This document shows positions 16,094 through 24,966 of a DNA stretch of 64,000 nt, piece after piece (position 1 is the stretch's first letter; every line of letters begins with the position of its first letter). Source of the stretch: an uncultured Kordiimonas sp. (GTDB taxonomy: Bacteria; Pseudomonadota; Alphaproteobacteria; Sphingomonadales; Kordiimonadaceae); NCBI GenBank assembly GCA_947503625.1, contig CANNEK010000001.1, forward strand, positions 486,152 to 550,151, written 5' to 3'. A model generated the notes under the pieces. That model worked only from the letters and a program-made list of their open reading frames with translations, was not told the origin of the DNA and searched no databases. Made by a program: the position numbers and the translations under genes.

Positions 16094-18337
16094 TCAGCGG
16101 AACTTTTTATTGCGTGGGAACCCCATCGGCGGCAGACGGCCAGCATTGCCACGTTTTCCGGTCCAGGGCCCAAGGTCTGTTTCAGTACGCCAACGCTCGC
16201 TTGCGCCGCCCATCGGCCATGTCAGCCCTTCATCTCGGTGGAAAGTGATCAAGTCACTGAGCCCTCCGTCCTTGTAGCGCTGTAGTGCAACGCCCTGTCC
16301 CCTGTTCATCGTTGGCAATTCATCCAGACCGAACACCAAAAGCTTCCTATTGTCGCCAATTACGGCAACACTGTCGCCGTCAACAGGGATACAATGGGTT
16401 GCAACCGCGTCTCCCGGTAAATTGAGAATTTGCTTGCCACCTTTGGTCATGGCAACAGCATTATCCGCCTCTACAACAAAGCCTTTACCGATAGAACTGG
16501 CCACCAGCATCTTGCCGCCCGGCATATAGGGCAACAAAGAGATCACTTCATCATTGGCATCCATATCCACCATCAAACGAACTGGTTCACCGTTACCGCG
16601 ACCGCCGGGCAACTTATCTCCGCCAACCGTGAAAATCTTGCCGTTGGAGGCAAACAGGAAGACCTTGTCGGTGGTGTAGGCATGGAAACGGAACTTCTCC
16701 TCGTCACCTTCCTTATATTTCAACACTTCTTCCGGCTTTGTGTGACCCTTGAGCGCCCTAATCCACCCTCTTTTGGAGCAAACGACCGTAATCGGTTCCT
16801 TTTCAATCATCGCTTCAATCGGCATAACTTCCGCAACCGGCGCCTCTCCGAAGCGCGTGCGACGCTTGCCAAGCTCCGTATCCTGGCCAAAGCGTTTTTT
16901 TACGTCAGCGAACTTGTCACCCAGCTCAATCCATTGAAGCTTCGGGGACGCAATCAATGCCATCAATTTCGATTTTTGATCCTCAAGCTTATCGTGCTCG
17001 CTCTTGATTTCGATCTCTTCCAGTTTCCGCAAAGCGCGCAACCGCATATTCAGGATTGCTTCAGCCTGATTGTCGGTGAGTTTGAAGGCACGCATCATTT
17101 CCGCTTTGGCGTCATCTTCTTCGCGAATGATGCGAATTACCTCATCGAGATTAAGGTATGCAATCAAATACCCTGACAAAATCTCAAGGCGGCGTTCGAT
17201 TTTATTGAGTTTGAAATTGCTGCGCCTTAACAGCACGTCGACCTGATGATCGAGGAAGCTATCAAGCGTTTCTTTTAGCGAAAGAACCCGAGGCCGGTTA
17301 TCGGACGCGATCACGTTCAGGTTCAGAGAAAAACGTGTTTCCAGGTCGGTCAGCTTGAACAAGCTTTCCATAAGGACTTTTTCATCCACCGTGCGATTTT
17401 TGGGTTCCAGCACAATGCGCATATCTTCAGCAGACTCATCGCGCACATCAGTCAGAATGGGTAGCTTTTTGTCCGAAATCAGTTCTGCAATCTTCTCGAT
17501 CAATTTCGACTTCTGCACCTGAAACGGAATTTCCGTAATCACGATGTTATAGAGCCCGCGGGGCAACTCCTCTTTTTCCCATTTGGCCCGAACGCGGAAA
17601 GCACCCCTTCCGGTTTCATATGCCTGCACAATGTTTTCACGAGGCTCAACTATTTGGCCGCCTGTCGGGAAATCGGGGCCAGGAATGCGGTCAATCAACT
17701 GCTGTGTTGTAATTTCGAGGCTCGGATCACGTCGTGCTTCAATGAGCAGTTGAAGCCCATCCATCAGTTCGCCAACATTGTGCGGCGGGATGTTTGTAGC
17801 CATACCGACGGCGATACCGCTTGATCCGTTCGCCAGCAGGTTTGGAAAAGCCCCAGGAAAAACAACGGGCTCTTCTTCCTCACCGTCATAGGTGGCGCGA
17901 AAATCAACGGCATCTTCGTCCAGCCCCTCCATCAATAGCGCTGCGACCTCGGTCATGCGAGCTTCCGTGTACCGCATGGCGGCGGCGTTATCGCCGTCAA
18001 TGTTACCGAAGTTGCCCTGGCCATCTACCAATGGATAACGGACCGAGAAATCCTGTGCCAACCGCACCAGTGCGTCATAGACCGACTGGTCACCATGCGG
18101 GTGGTATTTACCAATCACGTCACCCACAACTCTCGCACATTTCTTGTAACCGGTTTTCGGGTCCAGCTTCAGCATGCGCATGGCATACAACAACCGCCTG
18201 TGAACGGGCTTAAGACCGTCGCGCACATCTGGCAGCGAACGGGACATGATGGTGGATAAAGCGTAGGCTAAATAGCGTTCGCTCAGGGCTTCCGCAAACG
18301 GAGCCTCGACAATCGATTCTGGAGCAAGTTCAGTCAT
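16094..18337 (-). CDS. parC: DNA topoisomerase IV subunit A
   Basis: Protein of 747 residues that decatenates replicated chromosomes with ParE. The N-terminal breakage-reunion domain contains [33 protein letters not shown] and the catalytic Tyr123 in AAMRYTEAR. The coiled-coil gate follows around 370-450 ([20 protein letters not shown]). The C-terminal domain has degenerate beta-pinwheel blades, shorter than in GyrA and without a GyrA box, which separates ParC from GyrA. Gln84 and Asp88 occupy the positions of E. coli Ser80 and Glu84; this appears to be the usual alphaproteobacterial state. ATG start at 18337. Its own terminator lies at 16027-16058. Confidence 0.96.
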   Translation of the reverse strand: MTELAPESIVEAPFAEALSERYLAYALSTIMSRSLPDVRDGLKPVHRRLLYAMRMLKLDPKTGYKKCARVVGDVIGKYHPHGDQSVYDALVRLAQDFSVRYPLVDGQGNFGNIDGDNAAAMRYTEARMTEVAALLMEGLDEDAVDFRATYDGEEEEPVVFPGAFPNLLANGSSGIAVGMATNIPPHNVGELMDGLQLLIEARRDPSLEITTQQLIDRIPGPDFPTGGQIVEPRENIVQAYETGRGAFRVRAKWEKEELPRGLYNIVITEIPFQVQKSKLIEKIAELISDKKLPILTDVRDESAEDMRIVLEPKNRTVDEKVLMESLFKLTDLETRFSLNLNVIASDNRPRVLSLKETLDSFLDHQVDVLLRRSNFKLNKIERRLEILSGYLIAYLNLDEVIRIIREEDDAKAEMMRAFKLTDNQAEAILNMRLRALRKLEEIEIKSEHDKLEDQKSKLMALIASPKLQWIELGDKFADVKKRFGQDTELGKRRTRFGEAPVAEVMPIEAMIEKEPITVVCSKRGWIRALKGHTKPEEVLKYKEGDEEKFRFHAYTTDKVFLFASNGKIFTVGGDKLPGGRGNGEPVRLMVDMDANDEVISLLPYMPGGKMLVASSIGKGFVVEADNAVAMTKGGKQILNLPGDAVATHCIPVDGDSVAVIGDNRKLLVFGLDELPTMNRGQGVALQRYKDGGLSDLITFHRDEGLTWPMGGASERWRTETDLGPWTGKRGNAGRLPPMGFPRNKKFR

Positions 18338-18449
18338 GCGCCATTTATAGCACCGGCCACGCCGAACGCTACAAGATGTTGTGGTTTTCCACAGAAAATT
18401 TGGAGAAACTGCTCCGACAATGCCGGGCGCATTTAATCAGGCCTAAATA

Positions 18450-20351
18450 CTATTCTGCCGCTATCGCATGATAGGCCTCGGTGCCCATTGTATCGGTCGT
18501 GAGTTTACGGGACAACTTCATGCCCTGTTCGGCGCATTCGGTGGATGTTTGGACTTCCGAAGAAATATCCTGCAGTGCGACCGTTATGCTGGAGACAGCA
18601 GTTGTTGCATTCTGCATGTTGCTGGTGATTTCTTGCGACGTAACGCTCTGCTCTTCAACAGCGCTGGAAACAACAATAAAACTCTCCTGGACACTTTTAA
18701 CTTCATCACCGATACGTGACAGACTGCTGACCACGCGCTCCGAAACCTGCTGCACATTGGTTATTTCCCCGCCAATCTGAGATGTGGCGGAAGCAACCTG
18801 ATTGGCCAGAGCTTTAACCTCGCTTGCGACGACGGCAAAACCTTTGCCTGCATCGCCTGCCCGCGCCGATTCAATTGTAGCGTTCAATGCCAGTAAGTTG
18901 ATCTGTTCCGCTATACCTTGGATAATTTCAACAATACCTGACATGGAATCAGCTGCTTCGGTCAGTTCTTTTGTTGCCTGGTCTGCTGTTGCTGCCTCAT
19001 TTGCCGCTCGCTCAACAGAAGTGTTAGTTCCGGTTACGCTCTGGGCAATTTCGTTCGCTGACGCATGGAACTCTTGTGCTGCTGCAGCAACTGCCTGTAC
19101 TGTAGATGACGCATCTTCGGACGCGTAGGTTGCGGCGGCTGCCTTCTCGTTGGCAGTGCTGACAGACTCAACTATTTTACCCAAGCTGGCGTCAACCTCT
19201 TTGCCGATATGCTCTATTTCATTCCGGCGTTTAACCTGCGCAGTGACATCAGTTGCAAATTTGACCACCTTGAACACATTGCCGCTAGCATCCGCAATTG
19301 GGTTGTAGGAAGCCTGTATCCAAATATCACTGCCATCTTTTGCCACTCGCTTGAATTCAGCCGACTTGTATTCGCCTTTTGCCAAAGAAGCCCAGAAATC
19401 CCGATATTCAGTACTGGCTGAATGTTCGGGAGTGACAAAGATACTATGGTGTCGACCTCGCACCTCAGCAAGTGAATACCCCATTGCTTTCAGGAAGTTT
19501 GTATTGGCTGTCATGATCGAACCATCAAGCTCAAACTCGATTATCGCCTGAGACTTGCTCAGCGCTGTCAATTGCCCCTCAAAGTTAGCATTCCTAGCCT
19601 TTTCCACCGTTACATCAGATGCAAATTTAACTACCTTCAGGGGTTTGCCGCTTGCGTCAATAATCGGATTATACGTTGCCTGGATCCAAACCTCGTTGCC
19701 ACGTTTGTCCAGTCTCTTAAACTCGCCAGATTTGAATTCACCGGCCTTCAAGCCGTTCCAGAATGCGGTGTATTCATTTGTATTGGCGTGCTCCGCGTCG
19801 ACAAATATGCTGTGATGCCTGCCTTGCACTTCGACAAGTGAATACCCCATCACGGTCAGGAAATTTTCATTGGCGGATATTATATTTCCGTCCAGGTCAA
19901 ACTCAATGACTGCCTGAGACTTGTGAATGGCGCTGACCTGGCCTTCATAGTTCGCTCTTCTAAGCTTTTCTTCGGTTACATCTGTCGCAAACTTAATAAT
20001 CTTAATCGGCTTGCCAGCCCCATCAAAAACAGGGTTGTAACTTGCCTGAATCCACACTTCTCTCCCGTCCTTGGCAAATCGTTTGAATTCCGCCGATTTG
20101 TACTCCCCATTTCGCAAAGAGGCCCAAAAACTGATGTATTCCTCGCTTCTCGCGTACTCGGGATCGACAAATATACTGTGTTTCCCACCCTGTATCTCAG
20201 ACAAAGAGTAACCCATTGTATTCAGGAAATTTTCGTTAGCGGTGATGATCGTTCCATCCAACTTAAACTCGATCACAGCTTGAGATTTACTGATCGCGTC
20301 AACTATCGGCTTGTAAGACTGTCGCGGAGAACGAAATAGTTTACTAAGCAT
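18450..20351 (-). CDS. Soluble chemoreceptor with three tandem PAS domains
   Basis: Methyl-accepting chemotaxis protein of 633 residues without any membrane helix or HAMP domain. Three PAS units repeat with a period of exactly 122 residues, starting at Lys22, Lys144 and Lys266. Each has KSQA(V/I)IEF, a central GYSL, HSIFV, FW..L..GE(Y/F)KS.EFKR, WIQA(S/T)YNP and FA(T/S)DVT. A conserved His sits next to HSIF. The signalling domain (about 395-610) has the hairpin tip [18 protein letters not shown]. The ATG at 20351 follows AGGGGG. It likely senses a cytoplasmic cue (redox, ligand or heme/flavin) and signals to CheA. It has its own promoter region (20352-20493). Confidence 0.93.
   Translation of the reverse strand: MLSKLFRSPRQSYKPIVDAISKSQAVIEFKLDGTIITANENFLNTMGYSLSEIQGGKHSIFVDPEYARSEEYISFWASLRNGEYKSAEFKRFAKDGREVWIQASYNPVFDGAGKPIKIIKFATDVTEEKLRRANYEGQVSAIHKSQAVIEFDLDGNIISANENFLTVMGYSLVEVQGRHHSIFVDAEHANTNEYTAFWNGLKAGEFKSGEFKRLDKRGNEVWIQATYNPIIDASGKPLKVVKFASDVTVEKARNANFEGQLTALSKSQAIIEFELDGSIMTANTNFLKAMGYSLAEVRGRHHSIFVTPEHSASTEYRDFWASLAKGEYKSAEFKRVAKDGSDIWIQASYNPIADASGNVFKVVKFATDVTAQVKRRNEIEHIGKEVDASLGKIVESVSTANEKAAAATYASEDASSTVQAVAAAAQEFHASANEIAQSVTGTNTSVERAANEAATADQATKELTEAADSMSGIVEIIQGIAEQINLLALNATIESARAGDAGKGFAVVASEVKALANQVASATSQIGGEITNVQQVSERVVSSLSRIGDEVKSVQESFIVVSSAVEEQSVTSQEITSNMQNATTAVSSITVALQDISSEVQTSTECAEQGMKLSRKLTTDTMGTEAYHAIAAE
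18880..20290 (-). repeat. Three in-frame tandem units of 366 bases (PAS repeats)
   Basis: The three PAS domains of the chemoreceptor are encoded by tandem units of equal length, 366 bases, that remain clearly similar at the protein level (most blocks identical) but have drifted at the DNA level. The units occupy about 19190-20290 of this span; the signalling domain follows. Equal spacing without indels points to internal duplication followed by selection on domain register. Confidence 0.6.
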
Positions 20352-20493
20352 TGGATTGCACCCCCTGAAGTTGACGTTTCTCCTATTAGAAAATACTACC
20401 TCTGATATCTTAAATTAGATTTAAACTTTACACATGGAATGGTAGAATAAGAGCAACCAAAACGGGAGCCGTCGAGAACCTGGGTTGGTTCAA

Positions 20494-21234
20494 TTATTGA
20501 TTTCGGGCAAGGGATTCGTATAGCCGTTCGCGGGCATCAGGTTGCCCTTTACCAGCAACCACCCAAACATTCTGCTCCAGAAAATAACCCGTGAGGCGAA
20601 GGCCAGCCAGCGCACCTTCGCAATCTGGAAGTTGTCCCGAACCACTTACAAGAAAGAAAGGTAAGGGCAGCAGTCTGTCTTTGTAAGGCTCGCCCGCGGC
20701 AGCAGATACTGCCCGCCCGGACTTTGGTGAAACGTAAACCAGCTCTTTGGTAGACCCAGTTGCAACGCACGTTTCCAAGTCCAACCCATAACCAAGTTCG
20801 GACAGGATACCGAGTTCAATGCGCGCCAACGCGGCAGCCCATAAACCGGCGCCACCATCCTCTGCCTCCAGCATGGCAACGAAGCCAGATAGAGCATTGA
20901 ATACAGAGAGGTGCCTTTCCCGTTCCGGCATCGTACTGCTGACAACCGCACACACAGCGGCCAAAGCCGCCATGCGCCTGCCATCTGATATAATGGATCC
21001 GAGCGGGCTGTGAACCAATTCAAGTTGAAAGCGCCCAAGATTGTGTTCAAGCCTGGAACGCCACACCAACCTTAGCGTGTTTCCGGGTTGCAAAGAAGCT
21101 TTGCTCCTTCGACTCATCCCGGCTTTGACAAAACCTCGTGCACGGCCATGCGATGGAGTCATCGCTTCAACAATAGCGTCATGCTCTCCAAAACGCTGGG
21201 CGGAAAGTACAATACCGTCGTCCTGCCACTCCAT
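20494..21234 (-). CDS. recO: DNA repair protein RecO
   Basis: Protein of 246 residues, a RecF-pathway mediator that anneals ssDNA and helps load RecA. The N-terminal OB fold is MEWQDDGIVLSAQRFGEHDAIVEAMT with HGRARGFVKAG. The helical part has LGWRSRLEHNLGRF-like residues and 'LSELGYGLDLETCVATG', the region that carries the zinc Cys in many RecO proteins; here only one Cys of that cluster is obvious. Length is normal. The ATG at 21234 has GGGG upstream. It is the last gene of the rnc-era-recO string, 32 bases after era. Confidence 0.95.
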   Translation of the reverse strand: MEWQDDGIVLSAQRFGEHDAIVEAMTPSHGRARGFVKAGMSRRSKASLQPGNTLRLVWRSRLEHNLGRFQLELVHSPLGSIISDGRRMAALAAVCAVVSSTMPERERHLSVFNALSGFVAMLEAEDGGAGLWAAALARIELGILSELGYGLDLETCVATGSTKELVYVSPKSGRAVSAAAGEPYKDRLLPLPFFLVSGSGQLPDCEGALAGLRLTGYFLEQNVWVVAGKGQPDARERLYESLARNQ

Positions 21235-21266
21235 TCGCTACCCCGGGAAACAGTTGGAGAAATAGA

Positions 21267-22208
21267 TCAGTCTACAAAATCCAGGCCCATGTCTTTATAG
21301 ACCGTCTTATCGTCAGCCCATCTTTCAGTGACCCGAACATGCAGGAATAAATGAACCTTCCGGTCAAAGTTCTCGTTCATCTCTTCCCGTGCGAGCTGCC
21401 CGAGAAGTTTCAGCATTTTTCCACCTTTGCCAATGACGATGCCCTTTTGGCTGTCTCGCTCAACATGGATAACCTGTTCAATACGAACCGATCCGTCAGG
21501 CCTGTCTTCCCAGTTTTCTGTCTCGACAGTAATGGCATACGGCAGCTCTTCATGCAGACGAAGATAGACCTTTTCCCGAGTAATTTCTGCTGCAAGGAGA
21601 CGCATTGTAATATCGGATATCTGATCTTCCGGGTACATCCATGGCCCTTCAGGAGCCAACCCAGCCAGATATGCTTTCAAGTCCGGAACGCCATCACCCG
21701 AGAGGGCAGAAATCATAAATATCTCGCTGAACAGCCGGGTTCCGTTCAATTCCTGAGCAAGGCCCAGCAGCTTTTCGCGTTTCACTGTGTCGATCTTATT
21801 GATCGCGAGAACTACCTTGCGTCCGGCATCTTTCAGCCCCGTCAATATACGCTTTATGTCCTCATCGACACGTTTCTTTGCGTCTACAACCAGAACAGTG
21901 GTCTCTGCGTCCTCAGACCCCTTCCAGGCTGCACTCACCATGGCTCGATCAAGCCGCCGCTTGGGCGCAAAAATACCGGGTGTGTCAATAAATACCAGTT
22001 GTGTGTCGCCTTCCAGCCCTATGCCCGTCACCCGGGTGCGAGTGGTTTGCACCTTATGCGTAACTATAGCCACTTTGGCACCAACAAGCTGGTTCAATAG
22101 CGTCGATTTACCGGCATTGGGCGCACCGATCAGCGCGACAAAGCCGCACCTGGTGCCATTCGTTTGCGACTGGTCACTGTCAGTTATTTTTTCCTGGCCT
22201 GCGGCCAT
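21267..22208 (-). CDS. era: GTPase Era
   Basis: Protein of 313 residues needed for 16S rRNA maturation and 30S assembly. The GTPase domain has G1 GAPNAGKSTLLNQL, G2 TTRTRVTG, G3 DTPGI and G4 NKID. The C-terminal KH domain has EQVIHVERDSQKGIVIGKGG, where the GKGG loop binds the 3' end of 16S rRNA. The ATG at 22208 shares a base with the rnc stop (TAATG), so the pair is translationally coupled. The N-terminal extension of about 20 residues (MAAGQEKITDSDQSQTNGTR) is ordinary. Confidence 0.98.
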   Translation of the reverse strand: MAAGQEKITDSDQSQTNGTRCGFVALIGAPNAGKSTLLNQLVGAKVAIVTHKVQTTRTRVTGIGLEGDTQLVFIDTPGIFAPKRRLDRAMVSAAWKGSEDAETTVLVVDAKKRVDEDIKRILTGLKDAGRKVVLAINKIDTVKREKLLGLAQELNGTRLFSEIFMISALSGDGVPDLKAYLAGLAPEGPWMYPEDQISDITMRLLAAEITREKVYLRLHEELPYAITVETENWEDRPDGSVRIEQVIHVERDSQKGIVIGKGGKMLKLLGQLAREEMNENFDRKVHLFLHVRVTERWADDKTVYKDMGLDFVD

Positions 22209-22897
22209 TACTTTTCTCCAGTCAATTGATTATACAGGCGCTCTGCGGCCAATTGTTCCGCAAGCCGTTTAGCAGAACCTTCAGCGCGCGCGCTACCATA
22301 CTCTTTAACAATCACGTCAATAGTAAAAACAGGATCATGGTCAGGGCCAGTTCGGCTTACTTCAATGTATTCCGGCAATGCCACCGCTCGTGCCTGACAC
22401 CATTCCTGCAACTGGGTTTTATTATCCTTGTGAGCTGTCAACCCACTACCCAGCAAAGGTTTCCAGTGTTTGCGAATGAAAGCATTCGCCGCGTCAAACC
22501 CACCATCCAAGTATATAGCCCCGATGATCGACTCGCATACATCAGACTGAATAGCCTCTTTCTGGCGAGTGTCTTCTGCCTCTGCACCCGGTGTTAGTTT
22601 TAGTCGATCAACGATACCCAGGTTTTTCGCCATTTCAGCCAGCGTCTCCCTACGAACCAAGGTCGTAAAACGACGATTCAGCTTGCCCTCGGCTTCTTTC
22701 GGATAGACCTCAAGAAGCCAGGTCGCAATTACAAGACCCAAAACCCGGTCGCCCAAAAACTCAAATCTCTGATAGTTGTAGCTGCCAGAGAGGGAGGGGT
22801 GCGTCAGGGCTTCGTCAAGTAAACTAACAGAGGAAAAACAATATCCTGCGATCATAGTGTCAATAGCTTGCGATTTGGTTTTCCCTGCCTTTGCCAC
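22208..22897 (-). CDS. rnc: Ribonuclease III
   Basis: Protein of 229 residues that cleaves double-stranded RNA in rRNA precursors and mRNAs. The signature is FEFLGDRVLGLVIATWL, with the second catalytic Glu in ESIIGAIYLDGG. The C-terminal dsRNA-binding domain spans about 160-227 (TQLQEWCQARAVALPEYIEV to AKRLAEQLAAERLYNQL). The start is GTG at 22897 with AGGGA upstream; it follows pdxJ by two bases. In many alphaproteobacteria acpS and lepB precede rnc, but neither is present here. Confidence 0.98.
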   Translation of the reverse strand: MAKAGKTKSQAIDTMIAGYCFSSVSLLDEALTHPSLSGSYNYQRFEFLGDRVLGLVIATWLLEVYPKEAEGKLNRRFTTLVRRETLAEMAKNLGIVDRLKLTPGAEAEDTRQKEAIQSDVCESIIGAIYLDGGFDAANAFIRKHWKPLLGSGLTAHKDNKTQLQEWCQARAVALPEYIEVSRTGPDHDPVFTIDVIVKEYGSARAEGSAKRLAEQLAAERLYNQLTGEK

Positions 22898-22899
22898 AG

Positions 22900-23661
22900 T
22901 TAATCCCTAGCCTCATCCATGAGGCGCCGCATTTCCACTATCGAGGTTTCAATACCGTGAAAAATGGCCTCGCCAATCAGGAAATGACCAATATTCAATT
23001 CACGAAGTTCGGGGATTGCTGCTATTGGCGCTACCGTTTCATACGACAATCCATGACCCGCATGCATCTCCAACCCCAGACTTGCTCCATATCGACTTGC
23101 TTCGCGGATGCGCTCCAGTTCGTCCCCTTGAGGCTGACCAGATAACTCGCAGTACAAACCTGTGTGCAACTCTGTCACGGGAGCTCCCAGCGACACAGCA
23201 GCATCCAGTTGCTCACGATCAGGGTCAATGAACAAACTCACCCTGATCCCGGCTCGGACAAGTTCTTCCACATAGTGTTCCAACCGGTGATGCTGGCCCG
23301 CAACGTCCAGTCCACCTTCCGTTGTCAGCTCCTGACGTTTCTCGGGAACAATACAACAGGCATGAGGCTTGTGACGCAAAGCGATCTCGAGCATTTCATC
23401 TGTCGCCGCCATCTCGAGATTGAGCGGCACCGCAAGCACATCTGACAAAGCAGCTATATCTTCATCAGATATATGCCGTCTGTCTTCACGCAAATGTGCC
23501 GTTATGCCATCTGCGCCCGCACGCACCGCCAAGCCTGCCGCACGCACAGGATCAGGGTGGCGTATGCCACGCGCATTGCGAATGGTAGCTACATGATCAA
23601 TGTTAACGCCCAACCTGAGGCGTGTCAGGCCATTCGTTGCAGATGTACTAATTGGAGTCAT
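22900..23661 (-). CDS. pdxJ: Pyridoxine 5'-phosphate synthase
   Basis: TIM-barrel enzyme of 253 residues that condenses 1-deoxyxylulose 5-phosphate with 3-amino-2-oxopropyl phosphate to give pyridoxine 5'-phosphate. The N-terminal LGVNIDHVATIRNARG signature is clear, followed by ITAHLREDRRHI, the catalytic Glu region PLNLEMA, ELHTGLYCE and MHAGHGLSYE. The ATG at 23661 has GGGAGAAA upstream. Its start overlaps the end of the DUF2062 gene by 14 bases, and rnc follows after two bases, so it is inside an operon. Confidence 0.98.
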   Translation of the reverse strand: MTPISTSATNGLTRLRLGVNIDHVATIRNARGIRHPDPVRAAGLAVRAGADGITAHLREDRRHISDEDIAALSDVLAVPLNLEMAATDEMLEIALRHKPHACCIVPEKRQELTTEGGLDVAGQHHRLEHYVEELVRAGIRVSLFIDPDREQLDAAVSLGAPVTELHTGLYCELSGQPQGDELERIREASRYGASLGLEMHAGHGLSYETVAPIAAIPELRELNIGHFLIGEAIFHGIETSIVEMRRLMDEARD

Positions 23662-24226
23662 TGGGGCTTTCTCCCAGCCTAATGCTTACCGAATCATTCT
23701 GTCTACGGCCGGCACGATACCGGGTAACCAATTTCTTGAAAACCAAATAAACCAAAAACCAGACGATAGTCGCAACAGGGATACCGCCGACGATCAATGG
23801 AAACACAACCGGCAAGAATTTCGAAAAATAATCGACCGGCGACATAAAAATGGCATCCCAGTCCCAAACCGGAATTTCAGAAACAGCATCTCCCCCGATG
23901 AATGCCGAACCAACGGCTCCCGTCAGCGCAAAAAACAAGGGAAAAGTCCAGGGGTTTCCAACGACCGTACCAATTACCGCTGCGAGATAGTTGCCCCGCG
24001 CGATGTAGGCGATGGCGCAGGCCATCAAAATATGAAGCCCCAAAAAAGGAGTGAAAGAGATCGCAACCCCGGAGGCAAACCCTGCGGCAATGCTGTGCGG
24101 CGTTCCCGGCAACCTGGCGAGACGGTGCCATACGTAAAGGCCCGCCCGCTTCCAGCCCGACCGCGGCCAAACCCAACTTCGCAGGTTGGATAAAAAACCG
24201 GGTTTATGTCTGCGCCGAAATAACAT
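23648..24226 (-). CDS. DUF2062 membrane protein
   Basis: Protein of 192 residues. A basic N-terminus (MLFRRRHKPGF, then RSWVWPRSGWKRAGLYVWHR) leads to PHSIAAGFASGVAISFTPFLG, the DUF2062 core. Several hydrophobic segments follow (HILMACAIAYIARGNYLAAVIG; GNPWTFPLFFALTGAVGSAF; FLPVVFPLIVGGIPVATIVW). The GNPWT motif is characteristic. The family is widespread in alphaproteobacteria and has no proven function. It sits 23 bases after pyrE and overlaps pdxJ by 14 bases, so it is co-transcribed with them. The ribosome site is weak. Confidence 0.88.
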   Translation of the reverse strand: MLFRRRHKPGFLSNLRSWVWPRSGWKRAGLYVWHRLARLPGTPHSIAAGFASGVAISFTPFLGLHILMACAIAYIARGNYLAAVIGTVVGNPWTFPLFFALTGAVGSAFIGGDAVSEIPVWDWDAIFMSPVDYFSKFLPVVFPLIVGGIPVATIVWFLVYLVFKKLVTRYRAGRRQNDSVSIRLGESPNDSN

Positions 24227-24249
24227 GGTTTAGGTTCAACACTCGCTTA

Positions 24250-24834
24250 TCAGGATTTCAGGCCGCGACTTCCAGGCTTGATCGCAGGAATTGCCTTCAG
24301 GCTCTCTGGAACCTCTTCAGGTTTGTAAGTCGGTGCGTCAATCGTCGCCAAAGCTATGACAGGAGCACCAACTTCCGCGCGCCCGCCTGACCGGTTGATT
24401 AGACATCCCGCCGCAACAACATTACCGCCCCATTCTGTGATGGTTTTAATGCATTCGCGTGATGAAAGCCCTGTCGTTATTATATCTTCCATCATGAGGA
24501 TACGCGCCCCTTGCGGGATTTCAAATCCTCGCCGCAAAGCAAATTCACCATCAACACGTTCTGTGAAAATGCCCGGGACGCCTATTTGCCGCGCAACTTC
24601 ATATCCCACAATTACACCCCCCATCGCGGGACTGACAACGAGGTCAACGTCCACGCCTTTGGCTCGCAGTATTTGAGCAAACGCATTACACAGTTTTTCA
24701 GCCCGCGCCGGGTCCATGAGAACTCGTGCAGACTGGAGATACACCGGGCTATGAAGCCCTGACGACAATTTGAAATGGCCTTCCAGCAACGCTCCAGCGT
24801 CTCGAAATTCGTCCAATACTTGATCTTGGTCCAA
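24250..24834 (-). CDS. pyrE: Orotate phosphoribosyltransferase
   Basis: Protein of 194 residues that makes orotidine 5'-phosphate from orotate and PRPP, the fifth step of UMP synthesis. The PRPP motif is RILMMEDIITTGLSS. FKLSSGLHSPVYLQ near the N-terminus and SPAMGGVIVGYEVAR in the hood are typical. It belongs to the shorter thermophile/alphaproteobacterial PyrE subgroup. The start is TTG at 24834, decided by a strong CAGGAGGC six bases before it. It lies 132 bases downstream of rsh on the same strand. Confidence 0.96.
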   Translation of the reverse strand: MDQDQVLDEFRDAGALLEGHFKLSSGLHSPVYLQSARVLMDPARAEKLCNAFAQILRAKGVDVDLVVSPAMGGVIVGYEVARQIGVPGIFTERVDGEFALRRGFEIPQGARILMMEDIITTGLSSRECIKTITEWGGNVVAAGCLINRSGGRAEVGAPVIALATIDAPTYKPEEVPESLKAIPAIKPGSRGLKS

Positions 24835-24966
24835 AGATTGCCTCCTGAAAACAACGGTTGTGCCCGCGGTTAAAGTGGAATACCCGGCTCCGTCAAGACA
24901 TAATCGACAGAGTTCCGGTTTTTACTGGCCTATATGAAGTGGTTTTCCAGCAAACGGGACGTGGTA

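Noticed and set aside
16094..18337. Gln84 and Asp88 in ParC as quinolone-resistance changes
   Set aside because: As I recall, other alphaproteobacterial ParC proteins have GDQS..D at this point, so this is the natural state rather than an acquired mutation.
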